Shown: positions 61,164-64,000 of the stretch, one piece after another
How the letters are laid out: the number at the start of each line of letters is the position of its first letter
Numbering within the stretch: the stretch's first letter is position 1
NCBI GenBank assembly: GCA_029721435.1
Contig: CM056576.1
Location: forward strand, 113,006,666 to 113,070,665
Source of the DNA: Gymnothorax reevesii
Taxonomy: Eukaryota; Chordata; Actinopteri; Anguilliformes; Muraenidae
Length of the DNA stretch: 64,000 nt
Direction: 5' to 3'
Made by a program: the position numbers and the translations under genes
The notes under the pieces: model-generated
What the model saw: only the letters and a program-made list of their open reading frames with translations
Told to the model about the DNA's origin: nothing
Database searches by the model: none

Positions 61164-62022
61164 AGAGAAAAAAGCACTGGTGAGCTCTGTAACACCAGAA
61201 GAATGATCATGGATATCAAATGTGGAGGTTGACAAAAGAATTATTTGCAAGGAGAAGAGAAACCCTGTTTCAATAGTTGGCCGAGACTGAAAAGAACTCT
61301 CGGGAGGTAGGCATATCCGTGTCAAAGTCATCAATCAAGAGGTGACTCCACCAACGTAAATATAGAGTGCTTACCACAAGACATAAATCATTGGTTTGCC
61401 TCAAAAATTTCCCCCCCCAAAAAATCTAAAAAGGCATGTATACTGTAGTTCTGCAACATCATCCATGGAAAGTTGAGACAAAAATCTACGTGAAATAGTT
61501 TTTCAGGGCCTTGGTCGGTACACTGCCGCTGGGCCCCCCTTCAGAGCCATGTTATCTCACTGGCACATGAAAGAGCAAATAACGCCATTACATCACAGTA
61601 TAATAAAACTAGTCAGACCAAAAAGTGGCACAGTGAGCTACGGTAAAGCTAAGAACACGATCAAATCATAAACTCAGAGTGGCCAAACAATTTCAACATC
61701 ATAAAATGATTTACGGTTGAAGCCAGCCCCCCTCCAACAGTTCACTGTTGTCCTGCTGTCTCTGTAAGCCTATGCATGTACACAGGCAGGAGCCAAGTAA
61801 TGCATCTGTTGCTTTCATTTAGCAGCTGTTAACAGAGAAAGAGGAACTGGATTGCGAGTATGGGGCAGATAAGGAGAAGAAGGATCTGAAGATATTCTGT
61901 CAATGCAAACCAGCTGCAGTTGTCCAGTGCATTAATTTTAATGTAGAATTTCAATATAATATTTTTTCTAAAGTAGAAACCTAAGTTAGCATATCAGCAA
62001 ACTGGAGCATCAAGTTCATTTT
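61164..62022. other. No recognisable feature
   Basis: Gap between two DNA transposons with no gene, RNA or repeat that I can recognise. Confidence 0.45.
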
Positions 62023-62023
62023 C

Positions 62024-63595
62024 AACCCCAATTCCAAAATAGTTGGGACAAAGTGTAAATTGTAAATAAAATCAAAACACATTTACTGTCAAATCACACA
62101 AGCCAGTATTGTATTCACTATAGAACAGAGATAACATAGCAAATGTTGAAAAAAGAAATTTTACTATTTTATTCACAAAATGAGCTTATTCCAAATTTGA
62201 TGGCAGCTACAGGTCTCAAAAAAGTTGGGACAGGGGCCTGTTTACCATGGTGTAGCACCCCCTCTTCTTTTTAACACAGGGTGGAGGAATCTGGGCATTG
62301 AGGAGACAAGTTTCTTGAGTTTAGCCATTGGAATTTGATCCCACTCTTGTTTATTTCAGGCTTCCAGCTGCTGGAGAGTTTTGGGTCTCCTTTGACGGAC
62401 TTTTTGTTTAATTATGCGCCAATTGTTCTCAATCGCGAAAGATCAGGACTGCAGGCAGGCCAGTTCATCACGCAGACTCTTCTACTACGAAGCCATGTTG
62501 TTGTAATAGCTGCAGTATGTGGTTTTGCATTGTCCTCCCTGGAATAGATGTCATCTGGAGGGGAGCATATGCTGCTCTTAAACCTTTATATACCATTCAG
62601 CATTCATGGTGCTTTTCAAAACATGCAAGTGACCCACACCATAAGCACTAATGCAGCCCATACCATCACAGAGGCTGGCTTTAGAACTGAACGCTGATAA
62701 CAGGAGGGGTGGTCTTTCTCCTCTTTAGCCTAGAGGACACAACGCCCATGATTTCAAACAATAATATCTAATTTGGACTCGTCTGACCACAGGACAATTT
62801 GCAACTTTGCTACAGTCCATTTTAAATGAGCCTTCGCCCACAGAACACGGCGCTTCTGGGTCATGCTCAACAATGGCTTCCTTTTTGCATGATAGAGTTT
62901 TAGGTGGTATCTGTGGATGGCACGGCGGACTGTGTTTACAGACAGTGGTTTCTTGAAGTATTCCTGGGCCCATTTAGTAATGTCAATGACCGAATCATGG
63001 CGGTGAGTGATGCAGTGGCGTCTGAGGGCCCAAAGATTGCGGGCATCCAGTAAAGGTCATCGGCCTTGTCCGGTATGCACATTTTTTCCAGTTTTTCTGA
63101 ATCTTTTGATGATGTTATGCACTGTTGATGATGAGAGCTTCATAGCCTTTGCAAGTTTCAGTGAGGAACATTGTTTTTAAAGCAATCAACATTTTTTTCA
63201 CGCAAGCCTTCACAGGTTGGAGAGCCTCTGGCCATCTTTACTTCTGAGAGACTAAGCCTCTCTAAGACATCCCTTTTAAAGCCAGTCATGTTACACACCT
63301 GATGCCAGTTAACTTAATTACTTGCTAAATGTTGTTTCAGCTGATTCTCTTTTCTCTTATTAATGGCTTTTCAGCCCTTTTTGCCCGTGTCCCAACTTTT
63401 TTGAGACCTGTTGCAGGTAGAAAATTTGAAATAAGCTCATTTTGTGGATAAGAGTGTAAAATGTCTCAGTTTCAACATTTGAAATGTTATCTATGTTCTA
63501 TTGTAAATAATATATTGGCTCGTGATCTGAAAGTCATTGCATTATGATTTTATTCACAATTTACACTTCGTCCCAGCTACTTCAGAATTGGGGTT
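62024..63595 (-). mobile_element. Full-length but degenerate Tc1-like transposon
   Basis: Inverted ends begin AACCCCAATTCCAAAATAGT on the left and AACCCCAATTCTGAAGTAGC on the right and run on for about 60 bp through GTGTAAATTGT. The length of 1.57 kb is that of an intact element. The transposase on the minus strand is recognisable only in shifted frames and has many stops, so the element is dead. Confidence 0.9.
62725..62973 (-). pseudogene. Tc1-like transposase fragment in the element at 62024-63595
   Basis: The nucleotide order corresponds to the middle of a Tc1 transposase (region for GPEYFKKPLSV, then the His-Tyr-Lys-Leu-rich stretch and a KWTVAK-like part). The longest frame is a frameshifted reading, so only the DNA-level relation is meaningful. 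The catalytic region follows at about 62300-62500, also broken. Confidence 0.6.
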
Positions 63596-64000
63596 CTATC
63601 AGTTATGGAAACAATTTTCAGATTTCAAACTATAGAGAAAATATATACGCATATACGTAGTCAGAGCTTTTAACAGTTCTTTTTCTGTCGGCTTTTCGAG
63701 CTTACGTTTCCATTTCTGCCACCCAATTTTCATATAACTTTCTGCTCAGTTTAATGCCATATTCACCCTGCCCAAGAAGCAATGCACTCCGACTGTTATA
63801 TTTCTCAGGATAAAATTAAAGATAACATGTGAGAACTAACCTCAGGAGGCCCTATAACATCAGTTGATTGACTTTATTGTCAATCACTTCACCATCAGTC
63901 TTCCATCAGAATGTCCCCAGGAGGCAGGAGCTTGGGGCTGGGGCTGGATGCATGCTGCACAGTAAAGCGCGATTTCATCAACAACCCCAAATGATAAAAA
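63596..64000. other. No recognisable feature
   Basis: Window edge. Nothing recognisable after the Tc1 right end. Confidence 0.5.

Noticed and set aside
32600..64000. Search for long-form pde4b exons (UCR1, LR1) on the minus strand.
   Set aside because: No segment resembling the SDSDYDLSPK or TPFAQVLASLR regions with splice sites was seen by eye. They may lie beyond the window; a profile search would settle it.

Overview
The window is vertebrate nuclear DNA, almost certainly from a teleost fish. It carries a split gene with GT-AG introns, several Tc1-like transposon families of the kind common in fish, a tRNA-derived SINE with a perfect target-site duplication, and dinucleotide microsatellites. 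There is no sign of bacterial or viral gene organisation. The only protein-coding gene I can support is on the minus strand: the 3' half of a cAMP-specific phosphodiesterase 4B gene (pde4b).

The gene part runs from about 32.4 kb down to 19.25 kb, with a 3' UTR probably reaching about 18.1 kb. Nine shared coding exons were placed to the base; every intron has GT/AG ends and every reading phase joins. Two alternative first exons are visible. One is a short-form (PDE4B2-like) start at 32362 that reads straight through the splice acceptor used by long forms; it predicts 554 aa. The other is a 16-residue super-short (PDE4B5/PDE4D6-like) start at 25046, spliced to the exon at 24544 and lying in CpG-rich DNA; it predicts 504 aa. 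Both forms share one PDE catalytic domain. They differ in how much of the UCR2 autoinhibitory region they carry: whole in the short form, second half only in the super-short form. I found no exons for UCR1 or the long-form N-termini, so the DNA above 32.6 kb is probably upstream intron of the same gene.

The flanks are gene-poor and full of transposons. From 0 to 16.5 kb there are four Tc1-like elements of different ages (one with another element inserted in its transposase gene), a hAT-like MITE with a near-perfect 8-bp duplication, a SINE, a tRNA-Lys-like sequence, other inverted repeats and a degenerate tandem repeat. From 33 to 64 kb there are MITEs (one family present twice in opposite orientation), a Tc1 deletion derivative with about 150-bp inverted ends, a repeat with two tRNA-like segments, a degenerate minisatellite interrupted by a MITE, a LINE reverse-transcriptase fragment, a 0.53-kb fold-back element, a three-copy diverged tandem array (52.4-56.4 kb), a TTAA-flanked 1.84-kb piggyBac-like element and a full-length but broken Tc1 element at the right edge. 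The gene part itself (about 16.5-33.3 kb) has no transposon that I can recognise.

I do not see an undescribed defence, mobile or metabolic system. The most interesting points are the isoform architecture of pde4b, a human-PDE4D-like phenylalanine in its UCR2, an altered ERK-docking motif, and the unclassified three-copy array.
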